A DNA stretch of 64,000 nucleotides from Sphingomonas_L flavalba_A. GTDB taxonomy: Bacteria > Pseudomonadota > Alphaproteobacteria > Sphingomonadales > Sphingomonadaceae. Location of the stretch: positions 2,356,001 to 2,420,000 of the forward strand of contig NZ_CP180208.1 of the NCBI RefSeq assembly GCF_047553045.1. Reading direction: 5' to 3'. This document shows positions 34,267 to 42,231 of the stretch, one piece after another. A model generated the notes under the pieces. That model saw only the letters and a list, made by a program, of their open reading frames with translations, was not told the DNA's origin and did not search any database. Both the position numbers and the translations under genes were made by a program. Position 1 is the first letter of the stretch, and each line of letters starts with the position of its first letter.

Positions 34267-35527
34267 GAAAGTCCTGCTGCTGGGATCGGGCGGGCGCGAA
34301 GATGCGCTGGCGTGGAAACTGGCGCAATCGCGCCTGCTGAGCAAGCTTTACGCCGCGCCGGGCAACCCGGGAATCGCGCGGCACGCCGAATGCGTCGCGC
34401 TGGACGCGACCGACCATGCGGCGGTGATCGCCTTTGCCCGCACGCAGGCGATCGCCCTGGTCGTCGTCGGACCGGAAGCGCCGCTGGTCGACGGGCTGGC
34501 CGACAGCCTGCGCGCCGCCGGCATAGCGGTCTTCGGCCCCGACCGGGCGGCGGCGCAACTCGAAGGATCGAAAGCCTTCACCAAGGCGCTGTGCGCCAGC
34601 GCCGGCATACCGACCGCCGCCTATCTGAGCACCGATTCGACCGACGCGGCGCTGGACGCGCTCGCCCGGTTCGGCCTGCCCGTGGTGATCAAGGCGGACG
34701 GTCTGGCGGCGGGCAAGGGCGTGGTCATCGCCACCACCCGCGCCGAGGCGGAAGCGGCGGTGCGCGCGCTGGCCGGCGGCCCGCTGGTGCTGGAGGAATT
34801 CCTGGAGGGCGAGGAAGCCAGCCTGTTCGCGATCAGCGACGGGCAAAGCGTCGTGCCGTTCGGTGCGGCGCAGGACCACAAGCGCGTCGGCGACGGCGAC
34901 ACCGGCCCCAATACCGGCGGCATGGGCGCCTACAGCCCGGCGCCGGTGCTGACCCCGGCGCTGGAGGCGCGGGCGATGGCCGAGATCGTCGAACCGACGG
35001 TCCGGGCGATGGCGGCGGCGGGGACCCCCTATTCGGGCGTGCTCTATGCCGGGTTGATGCTGACCGCCGACGGACCGAAGCTGATCGAATACAATGTCCG
35101 CTTTGGCGACCCGGAAGCGCAGGTACTGATGCCGCGCTTTACCGGCGACCTGCTCGAACTGATGCTGGCCACCGCCGAGGGGCGGCTGGCCGAAGCGCCG
35201 GCGCCGGTGTTCAGCCCGGACGCCGCGCTGACCGTGGTGATGGCGGCGAACGGCTATCCCGGCACGCCGGAAAAGGGCGGCAGCATCGCCGGGCTGGACG
35301 CCGCCGAGGCGACCGGCGCGACGCTGTTCCACGCCGGCACCGGCCGGGACGCCGACGGCGGGCTGATTGCCAATGGCGGCCGGGTGCTGGCGGTGACCGC
35401 GACCGGCGCCAGCGTCAGCGCGGCGCGCGACGCCGCCTATCGCGCCGTCGCCGCGATCCGCTTCCCGACCGGCTTCTGCCGCAGCGACATCGGCTGGCGC
35501 GAAGTGGCCCGCGAGGCCGGCGCCTAG
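34265..35527 (+). CDS. purD: Phosphoribosylamine-glycine ligase
   Basis: PurD makes glycinamide ribonucleotide in purine synthesis from phosphoribosylamine, glycine and ATP. The 420-residue protein begins MKVLLLGSGGREDALAWKL, the canonical start, with GGAAGGGG 8 bases upstream. ATP-grasp features include VVIKADGLAAGKGVVI, LVLEEFLEGEEASLFAI, and FGAAQDHKRVGDGDTGPNTGGMGAYSP, then EYNVRFGDPEAQVLMPR. Its start overlaps xseA and its TAG overlaps the TAG of the convergent FkbM gene. Confidence 0.97.
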   Translation: MKVLLLGSGGREDALAWKLAQSRLLSKLYAAPGNPGIARHAECVALDATDHAAVIAFARTQAIALVVVGPEAPLVDGLADSLRAAGIAVFGPDRAAAQLEGSKAFTKALCASAGIPTAAYLSTDSTDAALDALARFGLPVVIKADGLAAGKGVVIATTRAEAEAAVRALAGGPLVLEEFLEGEEASLFAISDGQSVVPFGAAQDHKRVGDGDTGPNTGGMGAYSPAPVLTPALEARAMAEIVEPTVRAMAAAGTPYSGVLYAGLMLTADGPKLIEYNVRFGDPEAQVLMPRFTGDLLELMLATAEGRLAEAPAPVFSPDAALTVVMAANGYPGTPEKGGSIAGLDAAEATGATLFHAGTGRDADGGLIANGGRVLAVTATGASVSAARDAAYRAVAAIRFPTGFCRSDIGWREVAREAGA

Positions 35528-36441
35528 CCGGCGGGGGGCACCAGCCGGTAGACGATGCCGTCGACCGTGGCGGTGGTTGGCGCGGCGGCGACCGGCATGC
35601 TGCCGCCCCGCGCCTTCAGCGCCGCCTGTATCCGCCGCAAGCGCCGCCGCACCGTATTGGGGATCACGGTGCGGGCAAGGCCGCGCAGCTGCCAGCGCAG
35701 GCTTTGCCACAGCGACGATATCGGCGTGACCGAATAGACCGCATTGGCATGGACGCCCCGCCGCAGGCGGTAGCCGAGCGGGGTGAGATGCGTGGCGATC
35801 CAGTCTTCCGACGGCAGGTTTTCAAGCAGGATGATCGGCTTGCACCGGTGGATGATGGCGAGCGCGCCGGTCAGTGCCGGTTCCTCGAACCCCTCGACGT
35901 CGAGCTGGATGATGCTGACCGCCCGGTCGGCGGGGACGATATCGTCGATCCGCACGATGCGGATCGCTTCCCCCGCGCCGACGGCGTGCGACGGCGCCCC
36001 GGTCTGGATATAGCTCAGTTCGCCAAGCAGCTGGCCGATCGCGTCGTGGGTGGCGATTTCCGCTTCGCTGGCCGCATCGCCCAGCCCGGCATGGGTCAGC
36101 ACGACATTGTCCAGCCCGTTCAACTGGCCGGTGATCGCCGCGCAGACATAGTTGACGTGAACCGGCTCGAACGCCCACAGCCGGGCGCCGGGGGCGAGCG
36201 CCCGCGACACGCCGGGCAGGAAATCGCCGAAGAAAGTCCCGGCGTGGACGACGTCGTCGGCACCGGCATGCCGGCGAAGAAATTCGATTGTCCGCGGTTC
36301 GTAGACGCCGCCTCCAGCGACGACACGCGCGCATTGGCGCAGGGGAGAAGCGGCGGGTACGCAGTAGGTGCCCAGGCGATTGCGGGCGATCAGACAGATC
36401 AAATCCTGCGCGGGCGGAAGGCCCCGGTCCGATGCTTGCAT
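35524..36441 (-). CDS. FkbM family methyltransferase
   Basis: This 305-residue SAM-dependent methyltransferase of the FkbM family has motif I in DDVVHAGTFFGDFLPGVSRAL, LWAFEPVHVNYVCAAITGQLN and the VSIIQLDVEGFEEPALTGAL segment with the diagnostic DVEGxE; then IILLENLPSEDWIATHLTPLGY. Family members methylate sugar or other hydroxyl groups. ATG at 36441 has GAAGGG about 9 bases upstream. A basic C-terminal part (NTVRRRLRRIQAALKARGG) follows the core. It is convergent with purD. Confidence 0.85.
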   Translation of the reverse strand: MQASDRGLPPAQDLICLIARNRLGTYCVPAASPLRQCARVVAGGGVYEPRTIEFLRRHAGADDVVHAGTFFGDFLPGVSRALAPGARLWAFEPVHVNYVCAAITGQLNGLDNVVLTHAGLGDAASEAEIATHDAIGQLLGELSYIQTGAPSHAVGAGEAIRIVRIDDIVPADRAVSIIQLDVEGFEEPALTGALAIIHRCKPIILLENLPSEDWIATHLTPLGYRLRRGVHANAVYSVTPISSLWQSLRWQLRGLARTVIPNTVRRRLRRIQAALKARGGSMPVAAAPTTATVDGIVYRLVPPAG

Positions 36442-36564
36442 CCTCTGTTTCCCTTCGCATTCGCCTTTCTTCGGGGGTTGGAGAGAAAATGACACAGGCC
36501 CGCAAGGGTTGCAAAGAGGCGGTTTCGGCTTAGGATTCGGCGCGGAATCGCAAGGGGGAATGCC

Positions 36565-37230
36565 ATGCCCGCCAATTGGCCTTTGATACTGCTTGTCCTG
36601 CTGGTGATCGCCGTCGGCCTGTGGTGGCTGCTCGGCCGGAGCAAGAGCATCGACACCCGCACCGGCGCCACGCCCGATGCGCCGAAGGTGCCGGAAGCCC
36701 CGGCCCCCGCGCCGCTGGAGCGCGCCACCACCCCGCCGCCGGTCGCGCCGCAGCCGCTGACCAGCGCGCCCGCCCCGGCAGAGGCCGCGCCGGCACCGGT
36801 TGCCCCGCCTGCCCCGCCGGTCGCGAAGACAGCGCCGGCAGCAAAGCCGGTCCCGGCCAAGCCGGCCGCCCCGGCGAAGCCCAAGACCGTGGCCAAGGCA
36901 CCGGCGGCGAAAGCGCCCGCCGCGCCGAAGCCCACCGCGAAGCCGAAAGCCGCCGTCAAGCCGAAAGCGGCGCCCGCCGCCACGCCGGCCACGCCGGACG
37001 ACCTGCTGCTGCTGAAAGGCGTCGGCCCCAAGCTGGCGGTGCTGCTGAACGAGCTGGGCGTCAGCCGTTTCGAGCAGATCGCCGGCTGGAGCGATGCCGA
37101 GCTGGCGCGCATCGACGCGCAGCTGGGCGCGTTCAAGGGCCGCGCCGCCCGCGACAAGTGGGTCGAGCAGGCCGGTTATCTGGCGAAGGGCGACACCGCC
37201 GGTTTCGAGGCGAAGTTCGGCAAGCTTTGA
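36565..37230 (+). CDS. Membrane-anchored protein with NuoE-like helix-hairpin-helix tail
   Basis: This 221-residue protein has an N-terminal membrane helix (LILLVLLVIAVGLWWLLGR, residues 6-24), a long Pro/Ala/Lys-rich linker (about residues 40-150) and a compact C-terminal domain: LLLKGVGPKLAVLLNELGVS, RFEQIAGWSDAELARIDAQL, GAFKGRAARDKWVEQAGYLA. This tail resembles the helix-hairpin-helix appended to NuoE in some alphaproteobacteria. The linker could span the periplasm or cytoplasm. Function is unknown; DNA or protein binding by the tail is inference. Confidence 0.75.
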   Translation: MPANWPLILLVLLVIAVGLWWLLGRSKSIDTRTGATPDAPKVPEAPAPAPLERATTPPPVAPQPLTSAPAPAEAAPAPVAPPAPPVAKTAPAAKPVPAKPAAPAKPKTVAKAPAAKAPAAPKPTAKPKAAVKPKAAPAATPATPDDLLLLKGVGPKLAVLLNELGVSRFEQIAGWSDAELARIDAQLGAFKGRAARDKWVEQAGYLAKGDTAGFEAKFGKL

Positions 37231-37372
37231 CGGGCGGCGGCATTCGCCCCCCCCGCTTCACCCCCGCTGAAGGGTATTGCAGCGAAGGCCCGGCGCTTTA
37301 CTGGACACGCCTGACCGGAATGTGCCGGAATACGGGTGGCCCGCCGTGTCGAATAGCCAGCCGGACGACCGG

Positions 37373-38677
37373 TCAGGGCTGGGCGGTGACCAGCAGCTTG
37401 TCGATCTTGCGGCCGTCCATGTCGACGATCTCGAAGCGCCAGCGCTGTTCGACGAAATGTTCGCCGACCGTCGGCAGGCGACGCAGCACCGACAGGGCGA
37501 AACCGGCCACCGTCGCATAGTCGCGATCGTCCGGCAGGGTGATGCCCAGCCGTTCGGCGAGCGTATCGGCATACATCGCGCCGGAGACGAGCAGGCTGCC
37601 GTCCTCACGCTCGACCAGATCGGGGTCGGTGCCCTCGTCGCGATCCGACACGAATTCGCCGGCAATCGCGATCAGCAGATCGGCCGGGGTCAGGATGCCG
37701 TCGAGATGGCCATATTCGTCGTGGACAACGACCATCGGCACTTCCGCCGCGCGCAGCGCTTCCAGCGCGTCCATCGCGTCGAGCTGGTCCGGCACCGCCT
37801 GCACCGGGCGCATCAGCGCGCGCAGGTGGAGCGGGCGACCGGCGACCAGCGCCGCCATCACGTCCCGGCTTTGCAGCACGCCGACGACGTCGTCGACCGA
37901 GCCGTCGGCAACCGGCAGGCGGGTATGCGGCGTTTCCGCCAGCCGCGCCGCGACGGTCGCGGCATCGGCGTTGACATCGATCCAGTCGATCTGGTTGCGC
38001 GGCGTCATCACTTCGCGCACCGGCCGGTCGGCGAGGCGGACGACGCCGGAGATGATCGCCCGTTCGCTTTCCTCGATCACGCCGGAGCGGCTGGCTTCGG
38101 CGACGATCAGTTGCAGTTCCTCCGCCGTCACCCGCGCGTCGCGTTCCCGCTTCAGGCCGATCAGCCGGAAGATCAGGCTGCTGCTGCGGTCGAGCAGCCA
38201 GACGATCGGCGCGGTCAGCCGGGCCAGCCACAGCATCGGTTTCGCCATGAACACCGCGATCGGCTCCGGCGTGCGCAGCGCGATCTGTTTCGGCACCAGT
38301 TCGCCGACGATCAGCGACGCATAGGTGGTCAGGCCGATGACCAGCGCGAAACCGATGGTGCGGGCATGCGCCGGATCGACGCCGAGCCGGGCAATCCGTT
38401 CCGCCACCGGCCCGCCGAGGCTGGCCCCGGAATAAGCGCCGGCGACGATGCCGATCAGGGTGATGCCGATCTGCACCGTCGACAGAAACTTGCCCGGATC
38501 GGCGGCGAGGGCCAGCGCGGCACGGGCGCCGGGGCGGCCGGCCTTTTCCATCGCCTGCAGCCGGGGGCGGCGGGCGGAGACGATCGCCAGTTCCGACATG
38601 GCGAACAGGCCGTTGAGAGCGATCAGCGCGAGGATGATCGCGACGTCGAGCCAGGGGAAGGGAGAGAGCGGCGGCAT
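37373..38677 (-). CDS. CorC/HlyC-type membrane protein (CNNM, CBS pair)
   Basis: This 434-residue 'hemolysin family' protein has an N-terminal DUF21/CNNM membrane domain with three or four hydrophobic segments (LDVAIILALIALNGLFAMSE; FLSTVQIGITLIGIVAGAYSG; IGFALVIGLTTYASLIVGEL with the conserved VPKQIALR), a CBS pair (VREVMTPRNQIDWIDVNADAA to DEYGHLDGILTPADLLIAI) and a C-terminal CorC_HlyC FAD-like domain. The family is linked to magnesium/cobalt transport, not lysis. ATG at 38677 has AAAGGGGA upstream. Confidence 0.93.
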   Translation of the reverse strand: MPPLSPFPWLDVAIILALIALNGLFAMSELAIVSARRPRLQAMEKAGRPGARAALALAADPGKFLSTVQIGITLIGIVAGAYSGASLGGPVAERIARLGVDPAHARTIGFALVIGLTTYASLIVGELVPKQIALRTPEPIAVFMAKPMLWLARLTAPIVWLLDRSSSLIFRLIGLKRERDARVTAEELQLIVAEASRSGVIEESERAIISGVVRLADRPVREVMTPRNQIDWIDVNADAATVAARLAETPHTRLPVADGSVDDVVGVLQSRDVMAALVAGRPLHLRALMRPVQAVPDQLDAMDALEALRAAEVPMVVVHDEYGHLDGILTPADLLIAIAGEFVSDRDEGTDPDLVEREDGSLLVSGAMYADTLAERLGITLPDDRDYATVAGFALSVLRRLPTVGEHFVEQRWRFEIVDMDGRKIDKLLVTAQP

Positions 38678-38804
38678 GATGCGGTCAAATCCCCTTTGCC
38701 GCGAAACTGTCCGTTTCACAACCATGCGATCATCACCGGTTCAGCGGGAACCGATCAGGACGCGGGCGGTTGAGGTTCAAACCATATCGTTACGGGGACG
38801 CCAT

Positions 38805-39488
38805 ATGCTCGCATCATCCTTTACCCGCATCATCGCCGCGACCGCGCTCGTCGCGACCACCGCCGCCTGCACCACCGACCCGGATACCGGGCAGCGCCGC
38901 ATGTCCAAGGCCGGGATCGGCGCGATCGGCGGTGCGCTCGGCGGCTATCTGCTCGGCGACATCGTCGGCGGTCGGCACGACCGGACCGAAAAGGTGCTGG
39001 GTGCCGGCATCGGCGCGCTCGCCGGCGCCGGGGTCGGCACTTATATGGACCGGCAGGAACGCGAGCTGCGCGCCCGCACCGCCGGCACCGACGTCGACGT
39101 CCGCCGCGATGGCGACAGCCTGGTGCTCGACATGCCGTCCAACGTCACCTTCGCCACCGACCAGTCGGCGATCGAGCCGCGCTTCCGCACGACGCTCGAC
39201 CAGGTGGCGGACACGCTGGCCCGCTATGATTCGACGCTGGTCGACGTGTACGGCCACACCGATTCGCAGGGCAGCGACGATTATAATCAGGCGCTGTCGG
39301 AACGGCGGGCGCGCGCGGTTGCCGATTATCTCGGCATGCGCGGGGTCAACCCGGCGCGGATCGGCACCCGCGGTTTCGGCGAGAGCCAGCCGATCGCCAG
39401 CAACGACACCGCCGAGGGCCGCGCCGCCAACCGCCGGGTCGAGATCCGCATCGAGCCGCTGCGCGCCGAGGACGGTCGGCGGTACTGA
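38805..39488 (+). CDS. OmpA-family lipoprotein with glycine zipper (YiaD-like)
   Basis: This 227-residue envelope protein has a lipoprotein signal (IIAATALVATTAACTTDP, lipobox TAAC), a glycine-zipper segment (GIGAIGGALGGYLLGDIVGG and AGIGALAGAGVG, residues 40-85) and an OmpA-like peptidoglycan-binding domain with DVYGHTDSQGSDDYNQALSE, RRARAVADYLGMRGV and the NRRVEIRIEP end. Asp and Arg for meso-DAP binding are within these motifs. It tethers outer membrane to peptidoglycan. The reading frame starts within the intergenic region between divergent genes. Confidence 0.93.
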   Translation: MLASSFTRIIAATALVATTAACTTDPDTGQRRMSKAGIGAIGGALGGYLLGDIVGGRHDRTEKVLGAGIGALAGAGVGTYMDRQERELRARTAGTDVDVRRDGDSLVLDMPSNVTFATDQSAIEPRFRTTLDQVADTLARYDSTLVDVYGHTDSQGSDDYNQALSERRARAVADYLGMRGVNPARIGTRGFGESQPIASNDTAEGRAANRRVEIRIEPLRAEDGRRY

Positions 39489-39536
39489 CGCCGGCTGGCT
39501 TTGGGGCGGTGCCGGTTCAGCGCCGGCCGTGCCGGT

Positions 39537-39992
39537 TCAGCGCCGGCTGGCGAAGAAGGTCCTGAGCAGGGCGGCCGCCTCCGCCTCGCCGATGCCGGGG
39601 TAGACCTCCGGCCGGTGGTGGCAGGTCGGCTGGGCGAAGATGCGGCCGCCATGCTCGACCGCGCCACCCTTCGGATCGGCGGCGGCATAATAGAGCCGGG
39701 CGATCCGCGCATGGGCGATCGCGCCGGCGCACATCGCGCACGGCTCCAGCGTGACATAGAGCGCGCAATCGGTCAGCCGCTCCGCGTTCAGATGGGCGGC
39801 GGCGGCGCGGATGGCGAGGATTTCGGCATGGGCGGTCGGGTCGTTCAGCCGGCGGGTGGCGTTGGCGGCGCGGCCGACGATCACCCCTTCGCGCACCACG
39901 ACCGCGCCGACCGGCACTTCCCCCGCCGCGCCCGCCTCCGCCGCCAGCGCGAGGGCGATCCGCATCGGTTCGGGCAAGGGAAAACCGCTCAC
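39537..39992 (-). CDS. tadA: tRNA-specific adenosine deaminase TadA
   Basis: TadA deaminates adenosine 34 to inosine in tRNA-Arg(ACG). The 151-residue protein has the zinc site: His and catalytic Glu in TAHAEILAI and the PCxxC in LEPCAMCAGAIAHARI. GEVPVGAVVV and LYYAAADPKGGAVEHGG are family blocks. GTG at 39992 overlaps the MutT stop as GTGA; the in-frame ATG at 39965 is an alternative. It forms a coupled pair with the Nudix gene. Confidence 0.93.
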   Translation of the reverse strand: MSGFPLPEPMRIALALAAEAGAAGEVPVGAVVVREGVIVGRAANATRRLNDPTAHAEILAIRAAAAHLNAERLTDCALYVTLEPCAMCAGAIAHARIARLYYAAADPKGGAVEHGGRIFAQPTCHHRPEVYPGIGEAEAAALLRTFFASRR

Positions 39993-40411
39993 AGCAGCGC
40001 GTCGAGCAGGCCGATCAGCGGCTTGTCGGCCGGCGGCATCGCCAGGGAGTGAAGCGCGAGCGGGCGCACCCATTTAAGCGCCGGCGCCTCACGCGGTTCC
40101 GGGATACCGCGCCATTTGCGGCAGACATAGAGCAGCAGGATCAGGTGGCGCTCGCCGAGCGGGGCGCTGGCGAAGGCGGCCGGGGCGAGGCAGGCCTGAT
40201 CGGTGGCGATGCCCAGTTCCTCCGCCAGTTCGCGGATCAGCGCCGCTTCCGGGGTTTCGCCCGGCTCGACCTTGCCGCCGGGAAATTCCCACAGCCCGGC
40301 CATCGCCTTGCCCTCCGGCCGCTGCTGGACGAGGACACGGCCGTCGGCATCGACCAGCGCCGCCGCGACCACCAGAAGTTGATCCGTTCTGCTTTCCATG
40401 CCGGCGCTCAT
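39989..40411 (-). CDS. Nudix hydrolase, MutT-like 8-oxo-dGTP diphosphatase
   Basis: This 140-residue protein has a full Nudix box GGKVEPGETPEAALIRELAE followed by ELGI (about residues 43-66), a preceding VLVQQRPEGKAMAGLWEFPG typical of MutT, and a C-terminal KWVRPLALHSLAMPPADKPL. It would hydrolyse oxidised dGTP to keep the nucleotide pool clean. An alternative ATG lies 12 bases downstream. Overlaps the tadA start by 4 bp. Confidence 0.93.
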   Translation of the reverse strand: MSAGMESRTDQLLVVAAALVDADGRVLVQQRPEGKAMAGLWEFPGGKVEPGETPEAALIRELAEELGIATDQACLAPAAFASAPLGERHLILLLYVCRKWRGIPEPREAPALKWVRPLALHSLAMPPADKPLIGLLDALL

Positions 40412-40479
40412 AAGGCTTTTTTAACGCCCCGGACCATAGCGTCGTGGCGCTTTGGAACAGCATATGATCGGATACCACC

Positions 40480-40650
40480 ATGCGTGGATGTGTCGGACGC
40501 CTCGCCCGCGACCTGCGCGGTGCGACCGCGATTGAATACGGCCTAGTCGCCGCGTTGATTTCTCTCGGTATTCTTGGGTCGCTTACGGCATTCGCCGGTA
40601 CGTCCATCGACATATGGGCGCGGGTCGCCGCAAAATTCGCCACCGGGTAA
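40480..40650 (+). CDS. Flp family type IVb pilin, copy 1
   Basis: This 56-residue gene encodes a Flp/Fap pilin: basic leader RDLRG, then the processing region ATAIEYGLVAALISLGILGS with the essential Glu-Tyr after the GATAIEY cleavage area, a hydrophobic helix, and a short C-terminus (IDIWARVAAKFATG). Prepilin peptidase would cut before ATAIEYG. No strong ribosome binding site is seen. No Tad/Cpa assembly genes lie in the window, so it relies on a machine elsewhere. Confidence 0.82.
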   Translation: MRGCVGRLARDLRGATAIEYGLVAALISLGILGSLTAFAGTSIDIWARVAAKFATG

Positions 40651-40680
40651 GTATTTGTTAATAGCATTTACTTGCGGCGC

Positions 40681-40696
40681 TTAAGTTTTTCTCAAC
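40681..40696 (+). promoter_or_regulatory. Possible CtrA-type box upstream of flp copy 2
   Basis: TTAA-N7-TCAAC at 40681-40696 differs by one base from the alphaproteobacterial CtrA consensus TTAA-N7-TTAAC. It lies about 87 bp before the ATG of the second pilin. Regulation of pilin genes by CtrA is known in Caulobacter; assignment here is inference from a short motif. Confidence 0.35.
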
Positions 40697-40782
40697 CAGC
40701 TCCCTCCTAGAGGCTTCATTGCGGCTTGGAATCGAATTCAAAGCCGCCGGGTGACAGTCACTTTCGACCAAGGAGATCGGTT

Positions 40783-40953
40783 ATGAAGCTTATCCGTAAC
40801 ATTCTCGCCAACAAGAAGGGCGCGACCGCCATCGAATACGGCCTGATCGCCGCCCTGATCGCGATCGCCGCGATCACCGCGATGACCAGCCTCGGCAGCC
40901 AGTTGACCAAGACGTTCAACAAGGCCCAGACCGAAATGGCGAAGACCAACTGA
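40783..40953 (+). CDS. Flp family type IVb pilin, copy 2
   Basis: This 56-residue Flp pilin is MKLIRNILANKKGATAIEYG at the start and continues with LIAALIAIAAITAMTSLGSQ, then a C-terminus LTKTFNKAQTEMAKTN. AAGGAG lies 8 bases before the ATG (40770-40775), so it is probably highly translated. A strong terminator follows. Both copies are 56 residues, share GATAIEYGL, and differ in the tail; copy 1 might be a minor pilin. The genes are separated by 132 bp. Confidence 0.92.
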   Translation: MKLIRNILANKKGATAIEYGLIAALIAIAAITAMTSLGSQLTKTFNKAQTEMAKTN

Positions 40954-40992
40954 TTTCGCCGGGTTCGCAAGAACCCGCGCCAATCGGTAGGA

Positions 40993-41030
40993 CGGGGCGT
41001 CGGAGCGATCCGACGCCCCGTTTTCGTTTG
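40993..41030 (+). terminator. Strong rho-independent terminator after flp copy 2
   Basis: A perfect 12-bp stem (40993-41004 with 41009-41020) closed by a GCGA tetraloop of the GNRA type is followed by TTTTCGTTT. It isolates the pilin transcript. Confidence 0.9.
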
Positions 41031-41113
41031 CGCTGGACGGCGGCCGCGCCGGACGTCAACGGCCCCAGCGGCGGACTGTTCATATTCGCGGCGCGATCCG
41101 GTAAGGCCGGGCG

Positions 41114-41824
41114 ATGGCCGCGCGTTCCCGCACCCGAAAATCCGTTCCCGCGCGCATCCTGCGCCTGCTGCTGAAGGCGGTGCTGTGGTTCGTCGGGCTG
41201 AGCCTGCTCTGGGTCACGGCGTACCGTTTCGTGCCGCCGCCGCTCACCGTCACGATGATCGGCGACGTGCTGGGCGGGCGCAGCGTCACCAAGGACTGGC
41301 TGAGCCTGGCGCGGACCGACCCGAACATGGCGCGCGCGGCGATCGCCGCCGAGGATTCGAAATTCTGCAGCCACCACGGCTTCGACGTCGACGCGATCGC
41401 CGCGGCAATGAAGCGCAACGCCCAGGGCGGCCGCGTGCTGCGCGGCGGATCGACGATCAGCCAGCAGACGGCGAAGAACGCGTTTCTGTGGCAGGGCGGC
41501 GGCTTGTTCCGCAAGGGGCTGGAGGCGTGGTTCACCCTGCTGATCGAAACGATCTGGGGCAAGAAGCGGATCATGGAAGTCTATCTGAACATCGCCGAGA
41601 CCGGCATCGCCACCTACGGCGTCAACGCCGGGGCGCAGCGCTATTTCGGCCATGACGCGACCCGGCTGAGCGCGACCGAGGCGAGCCGGATCGCCGCGGT
41701 GCTGCCGCTGCCCAAGAAGCGGCCCGGCGCCGCCCCGACCGGCTATACCCGCCGCTACGGCAACGCGATTTCCCGCCGCGTCGGCATCGTCCGGCGCGAC
41801 GGGCTGGACGCCTGCCTGCGCTGA
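41114..41824 (+). CDS. mtgA: Monofunctional biosynthetic peptidoglycan transglycosylase
   Basis: MtgA polymerises lipid II glycan strands at the inner membrane. The 236-residue protein has one N-terminal anchor (LLKAVLWFVGLSLLWVTAY, residues 17-37) and a GT51 domain: the catalytic Glu in AAIAAEDSKFCSHHGFD, GGSTISQQTAKNAFLW and IMEVYLNIAETG with the second essential Glu, ending in the YFGHDATRLSATEASRIAAV block. It lacks a transpeptidase domain, as expected. It follows the pilin terminator by about 80 bp. Confidence 0.96.
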   Translation: MAARSRTRKSVPARILRLLLKAVLWFVGLSLLWVTAYRFVPPPLTVTMIGDVLGGRSVTKDWLSLARTDPNMARAAIAAEDSKFCSHHGFDVDAIAAAMKRNAQGGRVLRGGSTISQQTAKNAFLWQGGGLFRKGLEAWFTLLIETIWGKKRIMEVYLNIAETGIATYGVNAGAQRYFGHDATRLSATEASRIAAVLPLPKKRPGAAPTGYTRRYGNAISRRVGIVRRDGLDACLR

Positions 41825-41897
41825 GCCGGCGCGCGGAGCGTACACATGGGCTGGCGGCCTCCCCGGCGCGCGCCGGGGTGGGCCGATATAGCCGCGA

Positions 41898-42230
41898 TCA
41901 GAACGGCAGCTTGAAACCCGGCGGCAGCGGGAGGCCACCCTTCAGCTTGCTCATTTCCTCGTTCGAGATGGCGTCGGCCTTGGTGCGGGCGTCGTTGAAC
42001 GCGGCGACGACCAGATCCTCCAATATCTGCTTTTCCGACGGCGCGAGCAACGTTTCGTCGATGGCCACGCCGATGATCCGGCCCTTGGCGCTGGCGCGGA
42101 CCTTGACCAGTCCGCCGCCCGACGCGCCCTCCACCTCTATCGTGTCGAGCGCCGCCTGCGCCTCCGTCATCTGCTTCTGGATGGTTTCGGCCGCTTCCTG
42201 CGCGGCTCGCATCATCTTTTCGATATCCAT
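41898..42230 (-). CDS. YbaB/EbfC family nucleoid-associated protein
   Basis: This 110-residue DNA-binding protein has the YbaB fold: MDIEKMMRAAQEAAETIQKQ, then GGLVKVRASAKGRIIGVAID and the C-terminal LEDLVVAAFNDA region. It forms tweezers-like dimers on DNA. The ATG at 42230 lies one base after the dnaX TGA and has AGGAG 8 bases upstream. dnaX-ybaB is a widespread linkage. Confidence 0.95.
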   Translation of the reverse strand: MDIEKMMRAAQEAAETIQKQMTEAQAALDTIEVEGASGGGLVKVRASAKGRIIGVAIDETLLAPSEKQILEDLVVAAFNDARTKADAISNEEMSKLKGGLPLPPGFKLPF

Positions 42231-42231
42231 G

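Noticed and set aside
33124..36492. 1122-residue plus-strand frame spanning xseA, purD and the FkbM gene
   Set aside because: It crosses three well-supported genes in another frame and shows no domain; a shadow.
38448..38804. Extension of the OmpA-like gene into the opposite CorC-type gene
   Set aside because: The lipoprotein signal starting at 38805 marks the real start; the rest is antisense.
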